From positions 1-6,221 of the forward strand of contig CAZDCF010000053.1 in the NCBI GenBank assembly GCA_964503895.1: DNA of 6,221 nt, in the 5' to 3' direction. Of this stretch, positions 1 through 5,444 are shown piece after piece. The DNA is from Nitronereus sp964503895 (lineage in GTDB: Bacteria; Nitrospirota; Nitrospiria; Nitrospirales; UBA8639). Positions within the stretch are counted from its first letter, which is position 1, and every line of letters begins with the position of its first letter. The notes under the pieces are model-generated. The model saw only the letters and a program-made list of their open reading frames with translations, had not been told where the DNA came from and made no database searches. A program made the translations under genes and the position numbers.

Positions 1-252
1 GCCAATAAGATCTCAACGACTTGGGGACAAATCAAGAATAGCTACTAGAGGCAACTCTCTATAAGGAAAAGAGTATCTTGATTGGTGCTTTAATGGATTA
101 ACTCATACTAGGCAATTGCATATAAAAAAACATTTTGTTCTTTTTGAAATTTGTGTATTTTATAGCCCAACAGATGTATTATACCCAAACAACATGTTGA
201 ACAAATAACCTTAACAAACAAATAAATTAAATATTATTAACAGGCCATCCGT

Positions 253-341
253 GGAGGTACCGATCATGAATGAAGGCCTTTAGAAAGGAGTTGATGACTA
301 TAATCAGAGAAAAAATATATAGTGAAGAACAGAACCTATAA
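253..341 (+). other. Two tandem mini-ORFs with SD sequences in a possible leader
   Basis: GGAGG at 253-257 sits 8 bases before ATG 266-268, which opens the 5-codon frame MNEGL and stops at TAG 281-283. The next sequence, AAAGGAG at 284-290, precedes ATG 294-296 by only 3 bases. That ATG opens the 15-codon frame MTIIREKIYSEEQNL, which ends at TAA 339-341. The first SD lies inside the loop of a possible AGGCC/GGCCT stem. These may be leader peptides, or the second may be the start of a lost gene. The SD matches and spacings are visible; translation is an inference. A TATAAT at 299-304 falls inside the second frame, so the two readings compete. Confidence 0.25.
299..304 (+). promoter_or_regulatory. 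Possible -10 box for the 27-aa gene
   Basis: A perfect TATAAT lies 82 bases upstream of the ATG at 387. At the usual 16-18 base spacing I see no acceptable -35 hexamer (the sequence there is around GGCCTTT), and there is no proper TGN extension. It is therefore a weak candidate in AT-rich DNA, where such matches arise by chance. Confidence 0.2.
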
Positions 342-386
342 ATCAAATCCAATAATCTTTAACCTTATAAGTAAGGGGGTAATATT

Positions 387-470
387 ATGGAAACGCTAAT
401 GTTCTTTTTAGGTTTTGTAGTAATAATAATATTTTTGGTAGGGTTTGTGAAGTTGGTGCAGAAGAAGTAA
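387..470 (+). CDS. 27-residue single-pass membrane protein
   Basis: This very short gene encodes METLMFFLGF followed by VVIIIFLVGF and VKLVQKK. It is one hydrophobic segment (about residues 4-20) with an acidic residue near the N-terminus and a basic C-terminal tail. The positive-inside rule suggests an N-out/C-in topology. Three things make it credible despite its size. A strong SD AAGGGGGT (373-380) lies 6 bases before the ATG. The composition is purely membrane-like with a charged tail. A strong rho-independent terminator begins 6 bases after the stop. It is thus a complete one-gene transcription unit. The size resembles small subunits of transporters or oxidases such as KdpF or CydX, but no partner complex is encoded nearby and I do not recognise the sequence. 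A toxin-type hydrophobic peptide is also possible. Function unknown. Confidence 0.7.
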   Translation: METLMFFLGFVVIIIFLVGFVKLVQKK

Positions 471-475
471 GAAAA

Positions 476-503
476 GGCACCCGTATAGTATGCGGGTGCT
501 TTT
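476..503 (+). terminator. Rho-independent terminator of the 27-aa gene
   Basis: GCACCCG (477-483) pairs perfectly with CGGGTGC (493-499) across a 9-base loop, giving a 7-bp GC-rich stem. It is followed by TTTT and a T-rich tract to about 510. The stem is preceded by an A-run that can extend it. It lies 6 bases after the TAA at 468-470, and the flanking A and T tracts could let it act in both directions. Confidence 0.85.
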
Positions 504-511
504 AGTTTTAG

Positions 512-540
512 TTGTACTTAAGTTAAAAACTTAAATACAA
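512..540 (+). repeat. AT-rich palindromic repeat, copy 1
   Basis: Left arm TTGTACTTAAGTT (512-524) and right arm AACTTAAATACAA (528-540) are inverted repeats with 12 of 13 positions paired around a 3-base AAA loop. The single mismatch is C517. It lies just after the terminator of the 27-aa gene and before the converging minus-strand transporter gene. The sequence GATTAGGTGAAT follows, sharing AGGTGAA with the downstream flanks of copies 2 and 3. Confidence 0.85.
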
Positions 541-598
541 GATTAGGTGAATCTGAATTCCTTCCGCTATTTTGATGGAGACAGTCCCAGCTGTGAAT

Positions 599-621
599 AA
601 AAAAACAGACAGCAGCATCTG
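599..621 (-). terminator. Probable terminator of the membrane-transporter-like gene
   Basis: Read on the minus strand, CAGAT and GTCTG pair as a 5-bp stem including one U-G pair, around a GCTGCT loop. Seven T residues follow (A-run 599-605 on the plus strand). It sits 75 bases beyond the stop of the 697-2625 gene. The stem is short, so this is a weak intrinsic terminator supported mainly by the T-run and its position. Confidence 0.5.
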
Positions 622-696
622 CCTTTTCCTGACTATACCATATCCCAGCCCAAGAAACTTTCAGGTGGTAAGGCAAATACACCAGAAATGGTGAAG

Positions 697-2625
697 TTAG
701 ATCCAGCTGTAGACCGCAGACCGCAAGACTAGGCTCAAGATTGGCCAGAAGCAGCCTAGCAAAGCTTCGCCTAGAACTAATCCAATAAAGAAAGGAAGCC
801 CCTTCCGATAGGCTGATACGCCGCCATGCCGGAGTATCAGCCATTTCAGGACCAGGGAGATTGCCATTGGGAACCAGATAATATCGGTAGTACCTGGGGC
901 TACACCGATGACATAGCCCACTGGAGAAAGCGGAAACCAAACCAGTCGGGAACGAAGAAGGGTCAGACCTAGATTGAAGGCAAAGGCCAGACACAGAACT
1001 GTTATTGCTACGTTATCCGCTGGTTTGGGGTTAATTAACCAAGAGGAGAGGAAATTGTAGGTTTCTGCCCCACCGGCATGGATCTGCTCGGAACCGGCTG
1101 CAACCCCTTCTTTATAAATGATATATGGATAGAGAATCAAGCTGGATCCAATTCCCACTATGCTGGCCAGGATCAAGGCGATCAGCATGGTTTGATTTCG
1201 GATGCCAGTTTGTTCCGCCAGTTTAAAGGATTCCATCTGCTCCGGCATTGGGTGCGTGCGAAATGAGGCATAGCTGGCTCCACTGAGCCAGTTCATTAGA
1301 GACAGAAGGGTTAGATTTCCAGGTCGAAGCCGCCGTGTGCCTAGCATGGATATCATTAGGTACTGCGGAGTGACATAGCCGATCGCATGGATTGGCGGAC
1401 CCAACTCGGCTCGCATACGCGTCAAGCCGACAACTATGGCCAGATAGATAGTGATGAAAATAGCATAAACCCAGAATGACATTCCGCTCTGAAGGCAAAA
1501 AAGCATCAATAACAGCAGGCAAAGGCACAAGATAGTGACCGTACTCCGGTGGGAAATTGGCTCTTTCGACTCTTCCATTGGATTAGGACGGATCACATGG
1601 AAGAGAACCGCCTTGAAATGTTTCCTGCCACTCCAACAAGCTATGACCAGTAAGGCAAAAAGTGCACCTGCCCCTTGTTCCCCCAGGAACGGATAGCCAG
1701 GCAGAGTAATGATGCCGGCTGCGCTGCCCAACAATAGCTGCACTTTTTTCATCAGGTAGAAAAACACACAGGAAAACAGCAAGTCGAAAGGAAGAATGAA
1801 GGCAAAACCAATCAGGTAGGGATGAAAACGTAGCGGGGTACTGCCCATCGCATTCCACGGCTTTTGGTTGAAGTAGGTGTCGAGGTTGTATTTCTTAACT
1901 GGAATAGCAGGCAAGATGGGAAAGAAAAATTGGAGCCCATTAAACAAGTTTATTCCAGCGGCAAGTCCAAAGCCGATCCAGAGGAGCCGATTCCTAAAGA
2001 TTGACCCCGACTGGGCTGTAATTAGAAGCGGGATTTGAACAATCGGATAGGCCAGTTTCTCACGGTTGACCCATTGTTTTCTCAGAATAGCAGTTAAGCA
2101 AAGAAAAATCGCCGAAAGCAAGAGTATGACAATTGACCAGGAGAGGATGGGGGTAATCCATGGCTGAAAGTAGCCATCGGTAAAAAAATTGACCCCACCT
2201 TCGTAGAAATCAGTAACTGTCTTTGGCTCAGAGACGATCAGCCATTCCGGCAGGTGGTGAAACAGTAAGGCTTCCCAATCGTTTTCTGGCGTGGCAAAGC
2301 GAAAAGCGTAAGGAATTAATCCCATCAGCCGTGGCAGAAAATCGTGCCCAGAGAATGCGCTGCCAACAGCCAGCATGGCATATATAATCAGCAAATCCTG
2401 TTGCTTCAAGGCCGCTGCGGAAGAAATGGAACGAAGACTCATGTTTAGCCAGGTCATCATTAAGATGGCAAACATAACATTGACCGACATGGCCACAGTT
2501 GTCAAATGAGCCGTATGCCAGATCATCTCGACATAAGCCAGCCAATAACTATTGGCCAAAATCAACAAGAGGCCGATGAGTATGGCCCAGTTGTTGATTT
2601 TGACGAAGGATTTTCTACTGGTCAT
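697..2625 (-). CDS. Polytopic membrane protein, DUF6785/DUF6784-like (OPT-like?)
   Basis: An integral membrane protein of 642 residues from the ATG at 2625. A TTG at 2637 would add four residues and has a possible AGGG about 9 bases upstream, so the start is uncertain. Numbered from the TTG, hydrophobic segments lie near 17-36, 46-65, 82-95, 160-184, 218-240, 273-295, 323-335, 367-382, 387-405, 485-505, 543-560, 573-600 and 614-640, so roughly 12 spans. Conserved-looking cytoplasmic or re-entrant motifs are REKLAYPIVQIPL (192-204), RAELGPPIHAIGY (409-421), THPMPEQMESFKLAEQTG (461-478), WFPLSPVGY (567-575) and YRKGLPFFIGLVLGE (610-624). From memory these match the paired DUF6785 and DUF6784 families of Planctomycetes- and Poribacteria-type genomes. 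Length and motif style also resemble oligopeptide (OPT) transporters. The substrate is unknown. It stands alone, with no partner on its strand, and its base composition is richer in G and C than the flanks. Confidence 0.85.
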   Translation of the reverse strand: MTSRKSFVKINNWAILIGLLLILANSYWLAYVEMIWHTAHLTTVAMSVNVMFAILMMTWLNMSLRSISSAAALKQQDLLIIYAMLAVGSAFSGHDFLPRLMGLIPYAFRFATPENDWEALLFHHLPEWLIVSEPKTVTDFYEGGVNFFTDGYFQPWITPILSWSIVILLLSAIFLCLTAILRKQWVNREKLAYPIVQIPLLITAQSGSIFRNRLLWIGFGLAAGINLFNGLQFFFPILPAIPVKKYNLDTYFNQKPWNAMGSTPLRFHPYLIGFAFILPFDLLFSCVFFYLMKKVQLLLGSAAGIITLPGYPFLGEQGAGALFALLVIACWSGRKHFKAVLFHVIRPNPMEESKEPISHRSTVTILCLCLLLLMLFCLQSGMSFWVYAIFITIYLAIVVGLTRMRAELGPPIHAIGYVTPQYLMISMLGTRRLRPGNLTLLSLMNWLSGASYASFRTHPMPEQMESFKLAEQTGIRNQTMLIALILASIVGIGSSLILYPYIIYKEGVAAGSEQIHAGGAETYNFLSSWLINPKPADNVAITVLCLAFAFNLGLTLLRSRLVWFPLSPVGYVIGVAPGTTDIIWFPMAISLVLKWLILRHGGVSAYRKGLPFFIGLVLGEALLGCFWPILSLVLRSAVYSWI

Positions 2626-2909
2626 TTGCGGAATCAAGAAAATTAACCCTATGAATAGGAAGCGTTCTTGAACTAGGTTTCAAAACAACAATGAATTCGA
2701 CATGTGAGGCGAACGAAGATACCTGGCTAGTCAATTTTAACCGAAATTTGAAGCTGGAATTTAGGGCTCAAAAGTTGGTCAGCAAGATTATTCCCCTCCA
2801 ATCGGTGTTTTTGGGACAATCATACCCATCCAGATGGCATACTCCAATTCATCTTGAGCAACTTCAGGATGACCTTCTGACTCTATTTAAGCTGGTTGGA
2901 TGGATCAGG

Positions 2910-3161
2910 CTATCTCGACATGTTCGCTGTTTCTTCCGGTTGGGCTTTAATCAGATTCATTAGGGACTGACTGGACTGGGACAATTGATGGTAATGATTG
3001 GTAACCCGAACTTGCATTTTATCCCAGAAAATTTGGGGCAATGGCCATAAGGATTGTGAATTCCAAGTCAGGCGGCCATTGGAGAAAAATCTTTTAACTA
3101 AAAAATAATGCGATAAAATCAGGCATCCGAGACGGTAATGAAGTGGGAAACTACTGAATAT
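2910..3161 (-). pseudogene. Possible C-terminal gene remnant, unknown family
   Basis: A minus-strand frame is open for 84 codons between TAG at 3162-3164 and the stop at 2910-2912, with no ATG, GTG or TTG in its first half. The first ATG (3015-3017) would give a 35-residue peptide beginning MQVRVTNHYHQLSQSSQSL and ending AQPEETANMSR. The last 35 residues are polar and helix-like, as in the tail of a real protein. The upstream part is richer in aromatic residues (FPLHYRLG, SHYFLVKRFF). I do not recognise the family. It may be the 3' end of a decayed gene or a chance open frame. The plus-strand frame 2691-2963 partly overlaps it in antisense. Confidence 0.2.
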
Positions 3162-3304
3162 CTATTACAGCTAAGGAAATAATGCAGATAAGAGGTCAGA
3201 AAACAATTTGCCAGCCATATTCAATAAATCGTAATCAAGCTGGGTTTTGTTTACTTTCACACAGCAAATTCACAATAATAGAGCAAGGTAACAAATAGCA
3301 ATAA

Positions 3305-3391
3305 TCAATTGTATGCATCTTTGTCAGAAACATATTGTTTCATGGCAGCATCGATAATGCGTGCGATTCCCTCGCTTAGTAGGGCTTTCAC
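3305..3391 (-). pseudogene. 28-residue protein tail, possible gene remnant
   Basis: Read on the minus strand from a GTG at 3389-3391, the frame is VKALLSEGIARIIDA followed by AMKQYVSDKDAYN, ending at TGA 3305-3307. A stop lies two codons upstream of the GTG. The peptide has a strongly protein-like, amphipathic-helix composition, like the C-terminus of an enzyme, but no SD precedes the GTG. I cannot name a parent family. The most likely reading is the surviving 3' end of a deleted gene; a genuine 28-residue gene is less likely. Confidence 0.25.
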
Positions 3392-3446
3392 TACTAGTTA
3401 TGATTGGTATTGAAACTGAAGAACCTAAATTCGTTTTTGATATCGG

Positions 3447-3478
3447 CCTTGTATTTAAGTTAAAAATAAAATACAAGG
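3447..3478 (+). repeat. AT-rich palindromic repeat, copy 2
   Basis: CCTTGTATTT (3447-3456) and AAATACAAGG (3469-3478) are perfect 10-bp inverted arms. The inner part keeps AAGTTAAAAA but has lost the CTT that would complete the inner stem (ATAAAA replaces ACTTAA). The sequence continues as AAGGTGAAA, matching the flank of copy 3. It lies in the gene-free region downstream of the LamG gene. Confidence 0.85.
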
Positions 3479-3596
3479 TGAAATCGAGAAAGTAGGCATA
3501 AGTGTAGTCAAGATGATGCGATTGTGTTGTATAGACTTCTCCTCTCGCAGGTTAATGTTATATAGGTGCGATTTAGCCAATTGGCTGTTAATCATG

Positions 3597-4376
3597 CTAA
3601 CCTTTGATACCACCCCATGTCAGCGCTAGTTTGCCTCGCGGAGAAACTGCCAGCAGTCCACCTTTCATAACTTCCTGAATTTCTTTCTCAGTCAATGCGC
3701 GACTAAAGATGACCACCTCATCAATTGCACCGTGAAAGGCATACTTTGCCCGATCCTTAGAACATCCAATCCGAACAGGGGAATCGTTGGTACCTTTGAA
3801 TTTGAATTCTTCCGCTTGTTCATCAACGAATGCTCCATTGAGATAGGCTTTCATCGCTTTCCCATCATAACTGGCTGCGATATGTATCCATTTGCCTTTT
3901 TCAAGTTTGGCTGCTATTTGTAAAGTCGGTCGACTATTTCCGGTACCAAAAAATGCTTGAATTGCCGAACCATCACCCTTTAATGCAAGTCCATAAGATG
4001 AGTGTTCTCCCCCATTATGGTTATTCTTACCAATGATTTGCATATGACCTTGTCCCGTCCAGTCGGTAACTTTCACCCAAGCCATTTTGGTAATTTCACC
4101 CTCTATTTTTAACGTGTCAGCCTCTTTAGTTTTTACAATGTCGGTGTCTTGCTCACCTGAAATTTCAACGGCTTTCTCAAACTTACCATCCACCCATTTG
4201 TAGTTATTAATCAGTTCGGCGTGATGCCCGTACTGGGACTTATCTTCAGCTTTTTTACCCGATCCTTCGTCAAAAGGAAGATAAAGAATTAAGGTCTTAT
4301 CAGCAGCCTTTGAACTAACAAGGCAGATTATGCTTAGTATCAGCACCAAAATGGAATATAAAATAGTCTTTGACAT
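3597..4376 (-). CDS. Secreted LamG / concanavalin A-like domain protein
   Basis: A 259-residue exported protein. Residues 1-24 form a signal peptide (K3, hydrophobic 5-20, SKA|AD cleavage site at 24/25). A single LamG-type jelly-roll domain spans about 28-230. Its hallmarks are LYLPFDEGSG (31-40), the WVDGKF and ALEF-like strand at 61-72, MAWVKV (98-103), GKWIHIAASYDGKAMKAYLNG (161-181, the family's most conserved stretch), VRIGCS (201-206) and GAIDEVVIFSRALTEKEI (216-233). The domain usually binds carbohydrate or protein, but no catalytic residues are implied. After it comes a short tail, LLAVSPRGKLALTWGGIKG, which I recall in many Poribacteria LamG proteins. The start is well supported: AGGAGA (4385-4390) lies 8 bases upstream of the ATG. 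The gene stands alone, divergent from the 4522-5882 cluster. A likely envelope or surface protein; its ligand is unknown. Confidence 0.9.
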   Translation of the reverse strand: MSKTILYSILVLILSIICLVSSKAADKTLILYLPFDEGSGKKAEDKSQYGHHAELINNYKWVDGKFEKAVEISGEQDTDIVKTKEADTLKIEGEITKMAWVKVTDWTGQGHMQIIGKNNHNGGEHSSYGLALKGDGSAIQAFFGTGNSRPTLQIAAKLEKGKWIHIAASYDGKAMKAYLNGAFVDEQAEEFKFKGTNDSPVRIGCSKDRAKYAFHGAIDEVVIFSRALTEKEIQEVMKGGLLAVSPRGKLALTWGGIKG

Positions 4377-4463
4377 CTTTCAATTCTCCTGTAGGGTAGC
4401 CTATTTAAATCAAGAATTTCTCTAATTCCCAAGACACCATACCAAAATTCTAACTTCAATACA

Positions 4464-4492
4464 ATTATATACTGGAATGGGAAAAGTGTTAT
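4464..4492 (-). promoter_or_regulatory. Predicted promoter of the LamG gene
   Basis: On the minus strand a perfect TATAAT (4464-4469) is preceded at 17 bases by ATAACA (4487-4492), which matches the TTGACA consensus at 4 of 6 positions. Transcription would begin near 4457, about 80 bases before the ATG. The -35 lies inside the left part of palindromic repeat copy 3. This is a consensus match only. A second TATACT-type -10 for the opposite strand overlaps it at 4468-4473. Confidence 0.45.
4468..4473 (+). promoter_or_regulatory. Possible -10 of the divergent plus-strand cluster
   Basis: TATACT matches the -10 consensus at 5 of 6 positions and lies 49 bases before the GTG at 4522. It overlaps the minus-strand TATAAT, so the two promoters would be mutually exclusive. 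No good -35 is visible at 16-18 bases upstream (around AAATTC), which keeps this weak. Confidence 0.25.
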
Positions 4493-4515
4493 TTAAGTTA
4501 AAACTTTTGTAAAAG
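4487..4515 (+). repeat. AT-rich palindromic repeat, degenerate copy 3
   Basis: The core ATTTAAGTTAAAACTT (4491-4506) matches the other copies. AAGTT (4495-4499) pairs with AACTT (4502-4506), but the loop is one A shorter and the outer arms (TGTT left, TTGTAAAAGG right) have diverged. The shared downstream AAGGTGAA is present at 4513-4520. The copy overlaps the predicted LamG -35, and its flank provides the SD of the 4522 gene. Confidence 0.65.
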
Positions 4516-4521
4516 GTGAAT

Positions 4522-4799
4522 GTGGTGGTTAAGAGGTTACTTGTTGTGTTTCTGGTGATGTTTGCCTTTGAAGTTTATTCTGAAGATGAGAAAGAAGTAG
4601 TGGTTGAGAATGCTAAAGAGTTGAAAGATATTAAGGCGAAGAAGATCACTTGGAAGAAAGACGGGGCTAAGGTGGTTCTTATGATAAGGAGTTAATAGTC
4701 CCGAAAGATTTGGATTGGGAAGCTGTGGTTTTATGGATGTTTTCTGGGTTTGTGGCTGGCTTTGGTTTGTCTGATGCTTTTCAGTATTCCCTGTTGTAG
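4522..4799 (+). pseudogene. Small exported/two-TM protein gene split by a frameshift
   Basis: From GTG 4522 (or GTG 4525, which is better spaced at 7 bases from AGGTG at 4513-4517), a frame of 57 codons runs to TAA 4693-4695. It has a signal-like N-terminus (VKRLLVVFLVMFAFEVYS), then a charged stretch (about 20-50: EDEKEVVVENAKELKDIKAK, then KKITWKKDGAK) and an abrupt end, VVLMIRS. A second frame, one base back, is open through 4799 and reads YDKELIVPKDLDWEAV, then VLWMFSGFVAGFGLSDAF and QYSLL. That is plainly protein-like and includes a membrane segment. Adding a single T in the CTT at 4678-4680 joins them into about 92 residues: N-terminal signal or anchor, charged middle, C-terminal hydrophobic segment. 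No slippery heptamer is visible, so mutation or a sequence error is likelier than programmed shifting. Alternatively, DGAKVVL could be the remnant junction of a formylglycine-generating-enzyme-like (SUMF1) protein. The next gene begins 27 bases on. Confidence 0.5.
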
Positions 4800-4826
4800 C
4801 TGAACTAGGGTCGTTAGATTTTGAAT

Positions 4827-5444
4827 ATGAAAACTAAATACATGCAATTGTGTGTCATTTTTTCCTTGTTATTGCTTTTCCAAGGTTGTTCCACTAAAGA
4901 ACAGACACGGGATACAAGGCCATCAAATCAAGCCTCTACCGATTCTAGCACTCCAGCAGCAATTAGATCTGAGCAGGCAAAAATCCCAAAGATAATAACC
5001 GATCAGGATAAATTGTTGCTGATAGAGCATCTGCCCCTTAACGTGAATTATACACAAGCGAAAAAACTGTTTCCGTACCTGAGCCACACAACAGCAGAAG
5101 GGAACAGCACGTATCTCGAATCAAAAGGGCTTACAGAAGCCTTTCTTGATATGAAGGTATTCAGTCATAAAGCAAGAATTGAATTAAATTTCAAGGATGA
5201 TCGGTTGTATAGTTACTATTACTCAATAAATCTTCTCAATAAGAAAACTGCCTCAGAGCTTTATGAAAAGATTTGGTGTTTTTATACGGAGAGACACGGT
5301 AAACCCAATTGGGAAACAAAAAACAGTGAGTCTAATCATATTTCTCACTCAAGCTTCTGGAACTCTGAGAATTATGCTGTCGTGTTGACAAATAATATAT
5401 TCCCCGCAAAATGTATTTTGAGTTGGGGATTTCAGCGACGGTAG
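4827..5444 (+). CDS. Predicted lipoprotein of unknown function
   Basis: A 205-residue protein from the ATG at 4827; a TTG at 4821 would add two residues. No clear SD is visible for either (only AGGG at 4807-4810). The N-terminus is a lipoprotein signal: MKTKYMQL, a hydrophobic run VIFSLLLLF, then QGC, giving a modified cysteine at residue 21. The -3 phenylalanine makes the lipobox slightly atypical. A Ser/Thr/Pro/Gln-rich linker (about 24-48) leads to a compact domain from about residue 60. That domain carries LLIEHLPLNVNYTQAKKLF, EGNSTYLESKGLTEAF, ARIELNFKDDRLYSYYYSI and LYEKIWCFYTERHGKPNWE. The alternating beta/alpha pattern and 'threshold then difference' style recall periplasmic BamE/SmpA-like folds, but I cannot assign a family. 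It probably sits on a membrane facing the periplasm. Its stop codon abuts the VOC start, indicating co-transcription. Confidence 0.8.
   Translation: MKTKYMQLCVIFSLLLLFQGCSTKEQTRDTRPSNQASTDSSTPAAIRSEQAKIPKIITDQDKLLLIEHLPLNVNYTQAKKLFPYLSHTTAEGNSTYLESKGLTEAFLDMKVFSHKARIELNFKDDRLYSYYYSINLLNKKTASELYEKIWCFYTERHGKPNWETKNSESNHISHSSFWNSENYAVVLTNNIFPAKCILSWGFQRR

Larger units (their letters stand above)
1..386. other. AT-rich gene-free region upstream of the 27-aa gene
   Basis: I find no convincing coding frame on either strand in this stretch. It is clearly richer in A and T than the transporter gene further right. It contains a 10-bp perfect palindrome CAACATGTTG at 190-199. It also has an AGGCC (242-246) that could pair with GGCCT (275-279) across a 28-base loop. 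Inside and after that loop lie two tiny ORFs with SD-like sequences, described separately. No terminator or RNA family could be recognised. The last part is probably the 5' leader of the small membrane-protein gene starting at 387. Confidence 0.6.
2638..3596. other. Long region without an intact gene
   Basis: Nearly 1 kb between two minus-strand genes. It contains a palindromic repeat copy (3447-3478), two short minus-strand open stretches that may be remnants (2910-3161 and 3305-3391) and a perfect 12-bp palindrome AGCCAATTGGCT at 3575-3586. A plus-strand frame at 2691-2963 lacks a ribosome-binding site and has no recognisable protein character. Stops are scattered in all other frames. I see no RNA gene. 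The region reads as degraded coding DNA plus intergenic sequence. Confidence 0.55.

Noticed and set aside
190..199. CAACATGTTG palindrome as an operator
   Set aside because: A single 10-bp palindrome with no second copy and no promoter around it.
518..994. Minus-strand 158-codon frame
   Set aside because: Its 5' half lies out of frame inside the strongly supported transporter gene. The composition is rich in Ser, Cys and Trp, as expected of a shadow frame, and it runs through the terminator and repeat copy 1.
1078..1266. Plus-strand frame antisense to the transporter
   Set aside because: Shadow of the 697-2625 gene with no SD. Frames at 1223-1528, 1583-1858 and 2228-2545 on the minus strand were rejected for the same reason.
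2691..2963. Plus-strand 90-codon frame
   Set aside because: No ribosome-binding site, no recognisable domain or export signal, and partly antisense to a more protein-like minus-strand stretch.
3575..3586. Perfect palindrome AGCCAATTGGCT as terminator of the LamG gene
   Set aside because: There is no loop and no T-run after it on the minus strand, so it cannot be called a terminator.
3732..3923. Plus-strand frame inside the LamG gene
   Set aside because: Antisense shadow of a well-supported coding region.
4522..4695. N-terminal remnant of a SUMF1/formylglycine-generating enzyme
   Set aside because: The KKDGAKVVL stretch resembles the junction before such domains, but the downstream frame continues as a different protein-like sequence. 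A one-base frameshift explains the region better.
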